From contig NZ_JACHJI010000004.1 of assembly GCF_014203535.1 (NCBI RefSeq), forward strand, positions 186,001 to 250,000: DNA of 64,000 nt, written 5' to 3'. Shown here piece after piece: positions 42,347 to 50,561 of this stretch. Position numbers and translations under genes: made by a program. The notes below the pieces were generated by a model. The model did no database searches. It saw nothing but the letters and a program-made list of their open reading frames with translations, and was not told the DNA's origin. Each line of letters begins with the position of its first letter. The first letter of the stretch is position 1. Source of the stretch: Streptomyces griseomycini (GTDB lineage Bacteria; Actinomycetota; Actinomycetes; Streptomycetales; Streptomycetaceae).

Positions 42347-43225
42347 ATGGCTGACACCACCGCCGTGAAGGCGTGGCGCTCGCACGGCACCGCCCGCCGC
42401 TCCACCCACACCGTCCGCCTGCGCGTCTCCGCCGCCCTGGTCGCCGTGACGGTCCTCGCGGTCCTGCTGGTACCGCCCCTGGTCCAGCTCGACCAGCAGG
42501 CCGTCGACCTCGCGGCCAAGCTCCGGCCGCCCAGCTGGTCCCACCCCTTCGGCACCGACGACGTGGGCCGCGACCTGCTGCTGCGCTGCGTCTACGGGCT
42601 CAGGGTCTCGTTGCTGGTGGGCGTGGTGGCCGCACTCACCGCCACCGTGATCGGCACCGCCGTCGGCGCCGCCGCCGGGGCGCTCGGCGGCTGGGCCGAC
42701 CGCGCGGTCATGCGCCTGGTCGACACCCTGTCCTCCGTCCCGCACCTGCTGCTCGGCATCTTCATCGTCGCCATGTTCCGGCCGGGCGTCTGGCCGGTGG
42801 TGGTCTCCGTCGCCCTCACCCACTGGCTGTCCACCGCCCGCATCGTCCGCGCCGAGGTCCTCTCGCTGCGTTCCCGCCCCTACATCGACGCGGCCGTCTC
42901 CGGCGGCGCGTCCCGGTGGCGGGTGGCGGTGCGGCACCTCCTCCCCGGCGTGCTGCCCCAGGCCGGCCTCGCCGCCGTCCTGATGGTCCCGCACGCCATG
43001 TGGCACGAGTCGGCCCTGTCCTTCCTGGGCCTCGGCCTGCCCACCCACACCGCCAGTCTCGGCACCCTCATCCAGGGCGCCCGCGGCTCCCTGCTCGCCG
43101 GACAGTGGTGGCCGACCCTCTTCCCCGGCCTCTTCCTGATCATCCCCACGCTCGCCATCGCCGGCCTCGCCGGTGTCTGGCGGGAGCGGATCAACCCCCG
43201 CCGCCGATCGGAGCTGATGCTGTGA
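42347..43225 (+). CDS. nikC: ABC transporter permease, NikC/DppC type
   Basis: A 292-residue permease from ATG 42347; GTG 42338, which overlaps the nikB stop, would add three residues. The N-terminal motif SHPFGTDDVGRDLLLRCVYG is diagnostic of DppC/NikC. The EAA-like loop is DAAVSGGASRWRVAVRHLLP. WHESALSFLGLGLP follows, also typical. Five to six membrane helices. Partner of NikB; the nikD GTG overlaps its stop by 4 bp. Confidence 0.88.
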   Translation: MADTTAVKAWRSHGTARRSTHTVRLRVSAALVAVTVLAVLLVPPLVQLDQQAVDLAAKLRPPSWSHPFGTDDVGRDLLLRCVYGLRVSLLVGVVAALTATVIGTAVGAAAGALGGWADRAVMRLVDTLSSVPHLLLGIFIVAMFRPGVWPVVVSVALTHWLSTARIVRAEVLSLRSRPYIDAAVSGGASRWRVAVRHLLPGVLPQAGLAAVLMVPHAMWHESALSFLGLGLPTHTASLGTLIQGARGSLLAGQWWPTLFPGLFLIIPTLAIAGLAGVWRERINPRRRSELML

Positions 43226-44208
43226 CCGAGCGACCCGCCGTGCTGTCGGTCCGCGGACTGTCCGTGCGCTTCCTGCTGCCCGGCGGCCGCCGGGTCGCCG
43301 CCGTCACCGACGCGCACTTCGACGTGGCGCCCGGCGAGTGCCTCGCCCTGATCGGGGAGAGCGGCTGCGGCAAGTCCGTCCTCGCCTCCGCCCTGCTCGG
43401 CCTGCTCCCGGCCAACGCCCGGACCGCGGGCCACGCCCACCTCGGAGACCTCGACCTGCTCACGGCCGACGAACGCACCCTCGCCCGCACCGTGCGCGGC
43501 CGTCGCATCGGCCTCGTCCCGCAGAGCCCGGCCGCCCACCTCACCCCCGTCCGCACCATCCGCTCCCAGCTGGAGGAGACGGTCGCCCAGCTCACCGGCG
43601 TCCGGGGCCGCGCGGCCCTGCGCGCCGCCGCCGAGCGGGCCGCCGAGCGCGCCGCCTTCCCTGCGGACCACCTCGACCGCCACCCGCACGAACTGTCCGG
43701 CGGCCTCGCCCAGCGCGCCGCCACCGCCCTCGCCCTGGTCGGCGAGGCACCCCTGCTGCTCGCCGACGAACCCACCACCGGCCTGGACCGCGACCTGGTG
43801 GACCGCACCGTCGACGAACTGCGCCGCCACGTCGACGCCGACGGCGGCCGGGCGCTGCTGATGATCACCCACGACCTGGCCGCCGCCGAACGCATCGCCG
43901 ACCGGATCGCCGTCATGTACGCGGGCCGCATCGTCGAACTCGCCGACGCCGGCACCTTCTTCGGCGCCCCCGGCCCCCGCCACCCCTACAGCCGCGGTCT
44001 CCTCGACGCCCTTCCCGACCGCGCCTTCACCCCCATCCCCGGCATGCCGCCCGAACTCGGCGCCCTCCCCGACGGCTGCGCCTTCGCCGCCCGCTGCGGG
44101 CGGGCCACCGACACCTGTGCGACCCTCCCGGCCCTGACCGGATCGGTCGCCTGCCACCACCCGGTCCCGGCCGTCCGGGACCTCGTGACGGAGGACATCC
44201 GTGCTTGA
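43222..44208 (+). CDS. nikD: ABC transporter ATPase, NikD/DppD type
   Basis: 328 residues: Walker A LIGESGCGKSVLASALLG, signature HELSGGLAQRAATALALV, Walker B LLLADEPTTGLD, switch His in LMITHDLAAAERIAD. The C-terminal oligopeptide/nickel extension has the Cys-containing PDGCAFAARCGRATDTC, a motif of Dpp/Opp/Nik ATPases that can ligate an Fe-S cluster or metal. GTG start coupled to the nikC stop; its 3' end overlaps nikE by 8 bp. Confidence 0.88.
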   Translation: MTERPAVLSVRGLSVRFLLPGGRRVAAVTDAHFDVAPGECLALIGESGCGKSVLASALLGLLPANARTAGHAHLGDLDLLTADERTLARTVRGRRIGLVPQSPAAHLTPVRTIRSQLEETVAQLTGVRGRAALRAAAERAAERAAFPADHLDRHPHELSGGLAQRAATALALVGEAPLLLADEPTTGLDRDLVDRTVDELRRHVDADGGRALLMITHDLAAAERIADRIAVMYAGRIVELADAGTFFGAPGPRHPYSRGLLDALPDRAFTPIPGMPPELGALPDGCAFAARCGRATDTCATLPALTGSVACHHPVPAVRDLVTEDIRA

Positions 44209-44896
44209 ACTGCGCGCCATCACCGCCGGGTACGACCGGCGCGCCCCCGTCGTCCGGGACGCCTCCCTCACCGTCGCCCCCGGTGAGGCCGTCGGACTGC
44301 TCGGCCCCAGCGGCTGCGGCAAGTCCACCCTCGCCCGCGTCGCCGCCCTGCTGCACCGCCCCGACGCCGGCACCCTCCTCCTCGACGGCACGCCCGTACG
44401 CCGCTGGCGCCACCGCGCCCCGCGCGGGCTGCGCACCGCATTCGGCGTCGTCTTCCAGCAGCCCCGGCTCTCCGCGGACCCCCGGCTGCGCCTGGCCGAC
44501 CTGATCGCCGAGCCCCTGCGCGCCACCGGCCGGCGCGAGGAGATCCCCGCCCGGGTCCCCGGACTCGCCGACACCGTCGGCCTGACCGGCGACCTGCTCA
44601 CCCGCCGCCCCCACGAGGTCAGCGACGGCCAGCTCCAACGCGCCTGTCTGGCCCGCGCGCTGGTGCTGCGCCCCCGCTGGCTGATCTGCGACGAGATGAC
44701 CGCGATGCTCGACGCGTCGACCACGGCCGCACTGGTCGCGGTCGTCGAGGACTACCGCGCGGCGACGGGCGCGGGCCTGCTGGCCGTGGGCCACGACCAG
44801 ATCCTGCTGGACCGCTGGTGCGACCGGACGGTCCACTGGGACACGGTGGTGCCCACCGGGAAGGAAGGGGCGAGGCCGCTCACGCCGGTCCGGTGA
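44201..44896 (+). CDS. nikE: ABC transporter ATPase, NikE/DppF type
   Basis: 231 residues: Walker A LLGPSGCGKSTLARVAAL, Q-loop GVVFQQPRLSADPRL, signature HEVSDGQLQRACLARAL (Ser-Asp instead of Ser-Gly) and Walker B WLICDEMTAMLD (Glu-Met instead of Glu-Pro, common in NikE). The switch His is in AVGHDQILLD. It lacks the long C-terminal extension of NikD. Last gene of the operon; GTG start within the nikD end. Confidence 0.85.
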   Translation: MLELRAITAGYDRRAPVVRDASLTVAPGEAVGLLGPSGCGKSTLARVAALLHRPDAGTLLLDGTPVRRWRHRAPRGLRTAFGVVFQQPRLSADPRLRLADLIAEPLRATGRREEIPARVPGLADTVGLTGDLLTRRPHEVSDGQLQRACLARALVLRPRWLICDEMTAMLDASTTAALVAVVEDYRAATGAGLLAVGHDQILLDRWCDRTVHWDTVVPTGKEGARPLTPVR

Positions 44897-44939
44897 CCGG
44901 CACCCGTGCGCACCGTCCGCCGCGCACACGGCCGGTGCG

Positions 44940-45122
44940 TCACTCCTCGCGTCCCCGCTCCTCCCGGTTCGCCTCGCCCTCCTCCTCGTCCTCCTCGCGC
45001 TCGCCCTCCGCCTGGGAAGGCGTCGTCCGGGGCGCGTCACGGCCGGGGCCGCGCGCGGCCCCGGCCGCCGCGTCGTCCTCCTCGCGTTCGCCCTCCGCCT
45101 GGGAAGGGGTCTGCTCACTCAT
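44940..45122 (-). CDS. Small acidic repetitive protein
   Basis: 60 residues, highly charged, no membrane segment. It contains TPSQAEGEREED twice (residues 5-16 and 34-45) with an Ala/Gly/Arg linker between, and ends in a Glu/Arg-rich tail. A good SD (GAGGAGAACGACG then ATG) supports it as a real gene. It is probably disordered. It lies downstream of the hemerythrin gene on the same strand (47 bp), so it may belong to that operon. Function unknown. Confidence 0.65.
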   Translation of the reverse strand: MSEQTPSQAEGEREEDDAAAGAARGPGRDAPRTTPSQAEGEREEDEEEGEANREERGREE

Positions 45123-45169
45123 CGTCGTTCTCCTCGTCTGGTGCGCCCGGCCGGCCTCGGCACCGTCGG

Positions 45170-45763
45170 TCAGCCGTCGCCGCCCATGGCCCTGCGCACC
45201 GCGTCCTTGGTGCGGTCCATGAGCGCGGCGACCGGTCCGAGCGCCACGTTCTTCGCCCCGGACTCGACACCCGGGTGCGGCCGGGTGGGTGCCATGGCCT
45301 CGGCGGCCTTGACGGCCTTGGCCATCGTGGCGAGACCGGTGACGTCGGTGCTGCGGCGGATGTGGGTGAACTCGTAGCGCTCCTCCGCGCGGGCGTGCTC
45401 CTGCACGTCCGTGCGCAGCGCCCGCAGCCGCGGCATGAACTCCGGGTCGTCGGTGTCCATCTCGTCCAGGGCGGCCAGTGTCTCCTTGGCCGCCCTCTCC
45501 TCGGCGAGCCGGTCCTCGACGACCTGCTCGCCGCCGGGCAGACGGCGGCGGGCGAAGGGGTGGACGACCTCCTCCTCGGCGGTCTCGTGCACGGCCAGCA
45601 GCCGCACCAGGCGGCGGAAGGCGTCCCGGCGTTCCTCGCCCGTGGTCGCCTCGACCTCGTCGAAGAGGTTGCGGATGTCGCCGTGCTGGCGCATCAGCAG
45701 GGCGACGACGTCGTCGTCCTCGGCCCGGTCGTCCCCGGCGTGCGGGGTGTGCAGCTCGGACAT
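45170..45763 (-). CDS. Hemerythrin HHE domain protein
   Basis: 197 residues. Metal ligands of a di-iron hemerythrin fold: His in MRQHGDIRNLFDEVE, LLAVHETAEEEVVHPFAR, and VQEHARAEERYEFTHIRR. A C-terminal tail of about 60 residues (VKAAEAMAPTRPHPGVESGA) is common in Streptomyces members. Such proteins sense or bind oxygen or NO, or help repair iron centres. It is 12 bp downstream of the ferritin-like gene in the same orientation, which suggests a joint redox or iron role. Confidence 0.85.
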   Translation of the reverse strand: MSELHTPHAGDDRAEDDDVVALLMRQHGDIRNLFDEVEATTGEERRDAFRRLVRLLAVHETAEEEVVHPFARRRLPGGEQVVEDRLAEERAAKETLAALDEMDTDDPEFMPRLRALRTDVQEHARAEERYEFTHIRRSTDVTGLATMAKAVKAAEAMAPTRPHPGVESGAKNVALGPVAALMDRTKDAVRRAMGGDG

Positions 45764-45775
45764 CTCGGCCCCTCC

Positions 45776-46975
45776 CTACTTCTCGCGCTGCGCGGGGTCG
45801 GGGTGCTCGCCCTCGGTCTGGACGCGGTACTCGCGGCCGAACATCTCGTCGTGCTCGGTCATGACCCGGTCGCTCGGCGGTGCCTCCCCGCCGTGGATCC
45901 GCTCCTGCATCTTCTCGAACCGCTCGTGCGCCTCCCGCACGTAACCGGTGCCGAGCGTGGTCAGGTCCATCTGGGTGTCCAGCAGCTCGCGGATGTACTG
46001 CTTGTTCGGCTCGAAGGTCAGCACGTTGGGCAGCTCGGGCGCGAGCACGGAGGCGGGGTCGCGGCCGTCGTGGCGGCGCATCAGGTCGCAGGCGGCGTGC
46101 AGGTGCTCCAGCTCCATGTTCAGGTGCAGCTCCCAGACCGCCCTGACCTTGGGGTCGCTCTCCTGCTCCATGAAGGAGTGGTACAGGTAGCACTCGTTGT
46201 ACTCGTGGTTGACCAGCTGCTCCCACCACGTCTCACCCGGGTCCACCAGGGACTCGTAGTGGGTGACGTGCTCCTCCTCGATCAGCCCGATCTCCTGGTA
46301 GAGCTGGCGGGCGATCGGCTCCATGTAGGTGGGGCCGGTGTTCATGTAGAAGTTCATGGTCTGCTGCTCCGCCGACATGATCGTCAGCGCGTGCAGCTTG
46401 GAGAGCGGGTTCGTCTCGTCCTTGGCGTACGGGTCGCGGACGTTGTCGACCGGGTCGCGGTGGTGGTACCTGGTGGGCCGGCCGGGCATGACCTCGGTCA
46501 GGTTGTCGACGATCGACTCCGCCTTGCGGTGCTCGATCATCTCGTACAGGTTCGCGTACCGGTACAGGTGGTCGAAGTCCTCCAGCACACCGAACTGGTA
46601 CGCCTGCTTCAGGTACGGGTCCGGCTCCATCCGGGCCACCCACGCCGTCAGGTCCACCGCCACCTGCTCGTAGGCGATCGTCGTCTCCAGCACCGAGGAG
46701 ACGCCCGGGAGCAGCCAGTTCACCACCTTCTGCTGCTGCGCCTCGATGTAGCGCACCTGCGCGAGCTGCCGCTTGACCTCCGGGTCGACCGTGTGCCGGG
46801 CGAGCTGGTGGCTGAACAGGATCGCCTCCACCTCGATCCCGTTCATCGTGATGATCCGGCACCGGGTGTACGGGTCGCAGCGGTCCGGGTCGATCGGGGA
46901 CACGTCGAGCTCCCGCCAGTTCCGCAACTGGCGGTCCAGCGGGATGCCCCGCTGTTCAAGGGGGTTGAACGTCAC
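45776..46975 (-). CDS. Ferritin-like (di-iron) hypothetical protein
   Basis: 399 residues, soluble and helix-rich. Repeated Glu/His clusters suggest a ferritin-like or four-helix metal protein: GIEVEAILFSHQLARHT, YEMIEHRKAES, GLIEEEHVTHYESL, LELEHLHAACDLMRRH-like (LNMELEHLHAACDLM). I do not know a named family. GTG 46975 is chosen because GAGGAG lies 7 nt upstream; GTG 46981 is too close to that SD. It leads the hemerythrin operon. Confidence 0.7.
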   Translation of the reverse strand: MTFNPLEQRGIPLDRQLRNWRELDVSPIDPDRCDPYTRCRIITMNGIEVEAILFSHQLARHTVDPEVKRQLAQVRYIEAQQQKVVNWLLPGVSSVLETTIAYEQVAVDLTAWVARMEPDPYLKQAYQFGVLEDFDHLYRYANLYEMIEHRKAESIVDNLTEVMPGRPTRYHHRDPVDNVRDPYAKDETNPLSKLHALTIMSAEQQTMNFYMNTGPTYMEPIARQLYQEIGLIEEEHVTHYESLVDPGETWWEQLVNHEYNECYLYHSFMEQESDPKVRAVWELHLNMELEHLHAACDLMRRHDGRDPASVLAPELPNVLTFEPNKQYIRELLDTQMDLTTLGTGYVREAHERFEKMQERIHGGEAPPSDRVMTEHDEMFGREYRVQTEGEHPDPAQREK

Positions 46976-47349
46976 GGGCACTCTCCTCGTCGAAAGTCCG
47001 AGCGGGCGGAGTACCCCAGTGGCCGTCGTCCATGTCCCGGAGCGCGCAGGGGCACCGGCTTCATGCTTCGGCCTTCCCGAACGCCCCGCCACCGCAGGCG
47101 CGCGTACGGGTTACCCGTGCGAACCCGGCGAGGCGCCCTCCCGGAACCTCACGTCCCGGCGGCCGCCCCGATCCGGCGCACCGTCGACCGCGCACCGGCC
47201 CGGGCACTGGTCACGGCGGGGTGGCGTCGGCGCCCTTCCGTGTTCGCCCGGCGGTTCCCCGTGCCGCCTACCGTCCCGGTCTGCGATGAAGGTCCCGCAC
47301 ATTGATCGGGGGGTGACAATAGTGTGTGCCGCACAGTACCGTGTGGGTT
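46976..47349. other. Divergent intergenic region
   Basis: About 370 bp between the ferritin-like gene and the PadR gene. It should contain both promoters. CACAGTAC-CGTGTG (around 47331-47345) just before the PadR start is a possible autoregulatory site. No gene seen. Confidence 0.4.
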
Positions 47350-47688
47350 GTGTCCGTAGAAGAACTGACCCTGAGCCAGGCGCAGGAACTGCGCCGCGGG
47401 ACGGTGGTGCTCGCCTGTCTGGCGCTGCTCCGGAAACCGCAGTACGGCTATGCGCTCCTGGAGACGCTCAACGACGCGGGGGTCACCGTCGACGGAAACA
47501 CGCTCTACCCACTGCTGCGACGCCTGGAGAAACAGGGGTTGCTGACGAGCGAGTGGAACACCGAAGAGTCCCGGCCGCGCAAGTTCTACCGTGTCAGCCC
47601 CGACGGATCCCGGGTCCGGACGGGCCTGGTGCGCGAGTGGCAGGACCTTGTCGCCTCGATCTCACGACTCACCAAGGAGGACGAATGA
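47350..47688 (+). CDS. PadR-family transcriptional regulator
   Basis: A 112-residue PadR winged-helix protein: LACLALLRKPQYGYALLETL, then VDGNTLYPLLRRLEKQGLLT (recognition helix and wing) and SRPRKFYRVSPDG. The short C-terminal helix gives a dimer of the small PadR-s2 type. The start is uncertain among in-frame GTGs (47326, 47341, 47350); 47350 gives the usual N-terminal length. The ATGA overlap with the next gene is the standard pairing of PadR with a HAAS/permease-prefix membrane protein. Confidence 0.85.
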   Translation: MSVEELTLSQAQELRRGTVVLACLALLRKPQYGYALLETLNDAGVTVDGNTLYPLLRRLEKQGLLTSEWNTEESRPRKFYRVSPDGSRVRTGLVREWQDLVASISRLTKEDE

Positions 47689-48641
47689 GTACGGGGGTGC
47701 TCACAGAGCGCTACGTCCACGAGGTCGTCCGGCGGCTCCCGCCGGACCAGCGTGACGACATCGCCCGGGAGCTCCGCGCCACCATCGCCGACACCATCGA
47801 GGGCCGCGGTGCCGACGACCGGCAGGCGGCCGAGCGCGAGGTGCTCGGTGAGCTGGGGGACCCGGTGCGGTACGCGGCCCGGTACACCGACCGGCCGCTG
47901 GCCCTGATCGGCCCGGACCTGTATCCCGCCTACATACGGGTGCTGGGCACCCTGGTGGCCACCGTGCTGCCGGCCCTCACCCTCGGCTTCGTGCTGCTGG
48001 AGGTGGCCGACGGCGGCGGTCTCGGCGCGGCCCTGCGGGTCGGTGCCGGCACGGTGATCGGCGTCGGCGCCCAGCTGGTCGCCGCGATCACGCTGGTGTT
48101 CGCCGTGACCGAGCGGGTCCGGCACCACCGCGGCACCACGGGGACCGACCGCTGGACGCCGGACGAACTGCCCGACGTCCAGCGGCCCGACCGGGGCGGC
48201 GTCACGGCGCTGGCCGCCGTGGCGTGGGACGTCCTGCTGTTCGCGCTGATCGTCTGGCAGCACACCGCCGAGCCGTACTGGGCGGACGGCGCAGCCGCCG
48301 GCGAGGGCGCGTACCTGGAGGTGCTGAACCCGGACCTGTGGTCGGGGTGGATCTGGCCGGTTCTGGCCGGCCTCGCCGGTCTCGCGGCCGTCGGGGTCGC
48401 ACGGGTGGCCGGGCGGGGCTGGACCGTCCGGCTGGCCGGCTGGTACGCCCTCGCCCACGCGGTGTTCACACTGCCGCTGGCCTGGGTGCTGTACCGGCAG
48501 GAGCTGTTCAACCCCGACTTCCTCGCCGACGCCAAGACCCTGTGGGAGTCCCAGGAGTCCGTGTACGCCGGGGCGGCGGTCATCGTGCTCGCCATGGGGG
48601 TCAGCTCGGTGGTCAAGGCCTTCCGCACGGCGCGCGGCTGA
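47685..48641 (+). CDS. HAAS/permease-prefix domain membrane protein
   Basis: 318 residues. The N-terminal helical domain (TERYVHEVVRRLPPDQRDDI, LGELGDPVRYAARYTDRP) is the HAAS signalling domain usually found next to PadR regulators. After residue 85 there are about six hydrophobic segments (LVATVLPALTLGFVLL, VGAQLVAAITLVFAV, and others). It probably forms a sensor or transporter-like partner whose activity is linked to PadR. Translation is coupled to the PadR gene (4-bp overlap). Confidence 0.8.
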   Translation: MSTGVLTERYVHEVVRRLPPDQRDDIARELRATIADTIEGRGADDRQAAEREVLGELGDPVRYAARYTDRPLALIGPDLYPAYIRVLGTLVATVLPALTLGFVLLEVADGGGLGAALRVGAGTVIGVGAQLVAAITLVFAVTERVRHHRGTTGTDRWTPDELPDVQRPDRGGVTALAAVAWDVLLFALIVWQHTAEPYWADGAAAGEGAYLEVLNPDLWSGWIWPVLAGLAGLAAVGVARVAGRGWTVRLAGWYALAHAVFTLPLAWVLYRQELFNPDFLADAKTLWESQESVYAGAAVIVLAMGVSSVVKAFRTARG

Positions 48642-48659
48642 TCCGCGGGGAGCGACACG

Positions 48660-48696
48660 GAGGGGGCTGCCCGGTCCACGGCCGGGCAGCCCCCTC
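48660..48696. terminator. Bidirectional hairpin terminator
   Basis: GAGGGGGCTGCCCGG (48660-48674) pairs with CCGGGCAGCCCCCTC (48682-48696) around 7 nt. It lies between the convergent membrane-protein gene and the ligase gene, and marks the left edge of the biosynthetic cluster. Confidence 0.8.
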
Positions 48697-48706
48697 CGGG
48701 TGTCCG

Positions 48707-50221
48707 TCACGGCCGCGCCGTGCTCAGCGACTCCCTGATCCGGTTGCGGTCGACCTTCCCCGTCGACGTCCTCGGCAGCGGCTGCGACACCGTCTCGAAC
48801 ACGCTCGGCACGGCCGCCCGCACCGTCCGCTCCGCACAGTGCTGACGCAGTGCCAGGACGCCCGCGGAACCGGGTTCGGTCAGCCGCACGCGCGCGTGCA
48901 GGCGGTGGCCGGCGACCGGATCGGGGAGCGCGACGACGGCCGCCTCGGCGACCGCCGGGTGCTCCAGCAGGATGCTCTCGACGTGCTGCGTACTGACCTG
49001 GGTGCCGCGCACCTTGACCATGTGGTCGGTCCGCCCGAGTACGCTCAGCGAGCCGTCCTCGTGCCGCAGGACGACGTCACCGCTGCGGTAGTACACCACC
49101 CCGGGCGTGCCGTCGGGGTGCGGGGCGAACTTCCCGCCGTTCGGCACGTTGGCGTAACCCGTCGTCTGGAAGGGGGTGCTGACCAGCAGTTCTCCCTGGC
49201 CGGGGCCGGTCAGGGCGCGCCCGTCGTCCCCGGTGACCAGCCAGTGCACGCCGGGCAGCGGGCTGCCGATCGGCAGCGGCGCGGTGACCGGCCGGGTGCG
49301 GTCCACCTCGTACAGGAAGCTGTTGTTCGTCTCGGTGCAGCCGTAGTTGTTGAACCAGCGGGCGTGCGGGAACGCCGGGGGCAGGCCCGCCAGCACCCGG
49401 GCCGGCATCGCCTCGCCCGCGAAGACCAGGTGCTCCGGGGTGGTCAGCGGGCCCGACTCGGCCGCGGCCCGGGAGAGCAGTTCGAACAGCAGGGGGACGC
49501 CCTGGACCAGCGTGACGCGGTGGTCGGCGACCAGGCCGTGCAGGTAGCGCGCCGAGGTGCCCCGCTCCGGGTCGGCCAGCACCACCGTGCCGCCGTGCGC
49601 GAGGGTGCTCCACACGTCCAGCAGGCACAGGTCGAAGTTGAGCGGCGCGTAGTTGAGGACCGTGGAACCCGGCGCGAGGGCGAAGGCGTCCGCCGCCCAC
49701 GCGGTGAACCGGGCCACCGCCCCCTGGGACAGGGGCACGATCTTCGGCAGGCCCGTCGAACCGGACGTGGTGAGCAGGAAACCGGTGGCGTCCTCGGCCA
49801 CCTCCGCGGGCGGGCGCGGCTGCCCGGTGCCGCCGCACGCGGCGGGGGCGGACGGGTCCACCACGACGTCCACCAGCGGGTCGCCGGCCAGGCCGAGGAC
49901 GACCGCGCACCCGGCCTGCTCGTACAGCTCCTTGAGCGGCAGGTCGGGCAGTTCGTGGGAGGGCAGCAGGAAGCCGCGGCCCGCCATCAGACAGCCCAGG
50001 ACGAGCGCCACCGCCTCCGGCGACTTCCGCACCCGCAGGCCCACCGGACGGCCGGGGTACGGGGCGGCGGCGGCCTCCACCTGCTGGCGGGCCCGGCAGG
50101 CCATGGCGTACAGCTCGCCGTACCCGGTCGTGCGGCCCTCCCAGACGAGCGCGGGATCGGACGGCCGTTCGCCGGCCCGGGCGGCGAACGCCGCGGCGAG
50201 GGGCAGGGGGCGGCGGGTCAT
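48707..50221 (-). CDS. Stand-alone adenylate-forming ligase (acyl/aminoacyl-ACP ligase)
   Basis: 504 residues. Motifs: LLTTSGSTGLPKIVP (A3), APLNFDLCLLDVW (A4 region), NNYGCTETNNSFLYEV (A5), YYRSGDVV (A7), DHMVKVRGTQVSTQHVE (A8) and PRTSTGKVDRN (A10, catalytic Lys). It should activate a carboxylic or amino acid and load it on the ACP encoded just upstream (4-bp overlap). Size and neighbours recall CloN4-type prolyl-AMP ligases or acyl-AMP ligases of lipopeptide clusters. The substrate cannot be read reliably. Confidence 0.85.
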   Translation of the reverse strand: MTRRPLPLAAAFAARAGERPSDPALVWEGRTTGYGELYAMACRARQQVEAAAAPYPGRPVGLRVRKSPEAVALVLGCLMAGRGFLLPSHELPDLPLKELYEQAGCAVVLGLAGDPLVDVVVDPSAPAACGGTGQPRPPAEVAEDATGFLLTTSGSTGLPKIVPLSQGAVARFTAWAADAFALAPGSTVLNYAPLNFDLCLLDVWSTLAHGGTVVLADPERGTSARYLHGLVADHRVTLVQGVPLLFELLSRAAAESGPLTTPEHLVFAGEAMPARVLAGLPPAFPHARWFNNYGCTETNNSFLYEVDRTRPVTAPLPIGSPLPGVHWLVTGDDGRALTGPGQGELLVSTPFQTTGYANVPNGGKFAPHPDGTPGVVYYRSGDVVLRHEDGSLSVLGRTDHMVKVRGTQVSTQHVESILLEHPAVAEAAVVALPDPVAGHRLHARVRLTEPGSAGVLALRQHCAERTVRAAVPSVFETVSQPLPRTSTGKVDRNRIRESLSTARP

Positions 50222-50517
50222 GCGCGCTCCTCCCGGGCCACCGCGCGCCCGGCCGTGGCCCGGATGGCGCGCACGGTACGGAAGTTGCGCCCGGTGAGTT
50301 CCTCGTCCGGCAGGTCGACGCCGTGCTCGTCCGACAGCCAGGCCGCGAGGTGCAGGATCCCGAGGCTGTCGATCACCGCGGTGGCGAGCAGGTCGTACTC
50401 CGGGTCCAGGTCGGCGGCGTCGAGACCGGGCAGGAAGCGCTCGACGACGAAGCCGGCGATGTCCGCCTCGGAGGGGGCGGGGGGCATCACCGGCACGGCG
50501 GGGGGATCGGCGGCCAT
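50218..50517 (-). CDS. Acyl carrier protein
   Basis: 99 residues. Carrier-protein signature LLATAVIDSLGILHLAAWLS with the phosphopantetheine Ser in DSLG. An N-terminal Pro/Ala-rich leader (MAADPPAVPVMPPAP) is unusual. Translation is coupled to the ligase (ATGA), making the pair a loading unit. The KAS III-like gene is just upstream in the same operon. It should be primed by the PPTase at 54354. Confidence 0.85.
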   Translation of the reverse strand: MAADPPAVPVMPPAPSEADIAGFVVERFLPGLDAADLDPEYDLLATAVIDSLGILHLAAWLSDEHGVDLPDEELTGRNFRTVRAIRATAGRAVAREERA

Positions 50518-50561
50518 GTTCGGTACGTCCTTTCACGGGTGCTGACGTGCTGGGCGCCGCC

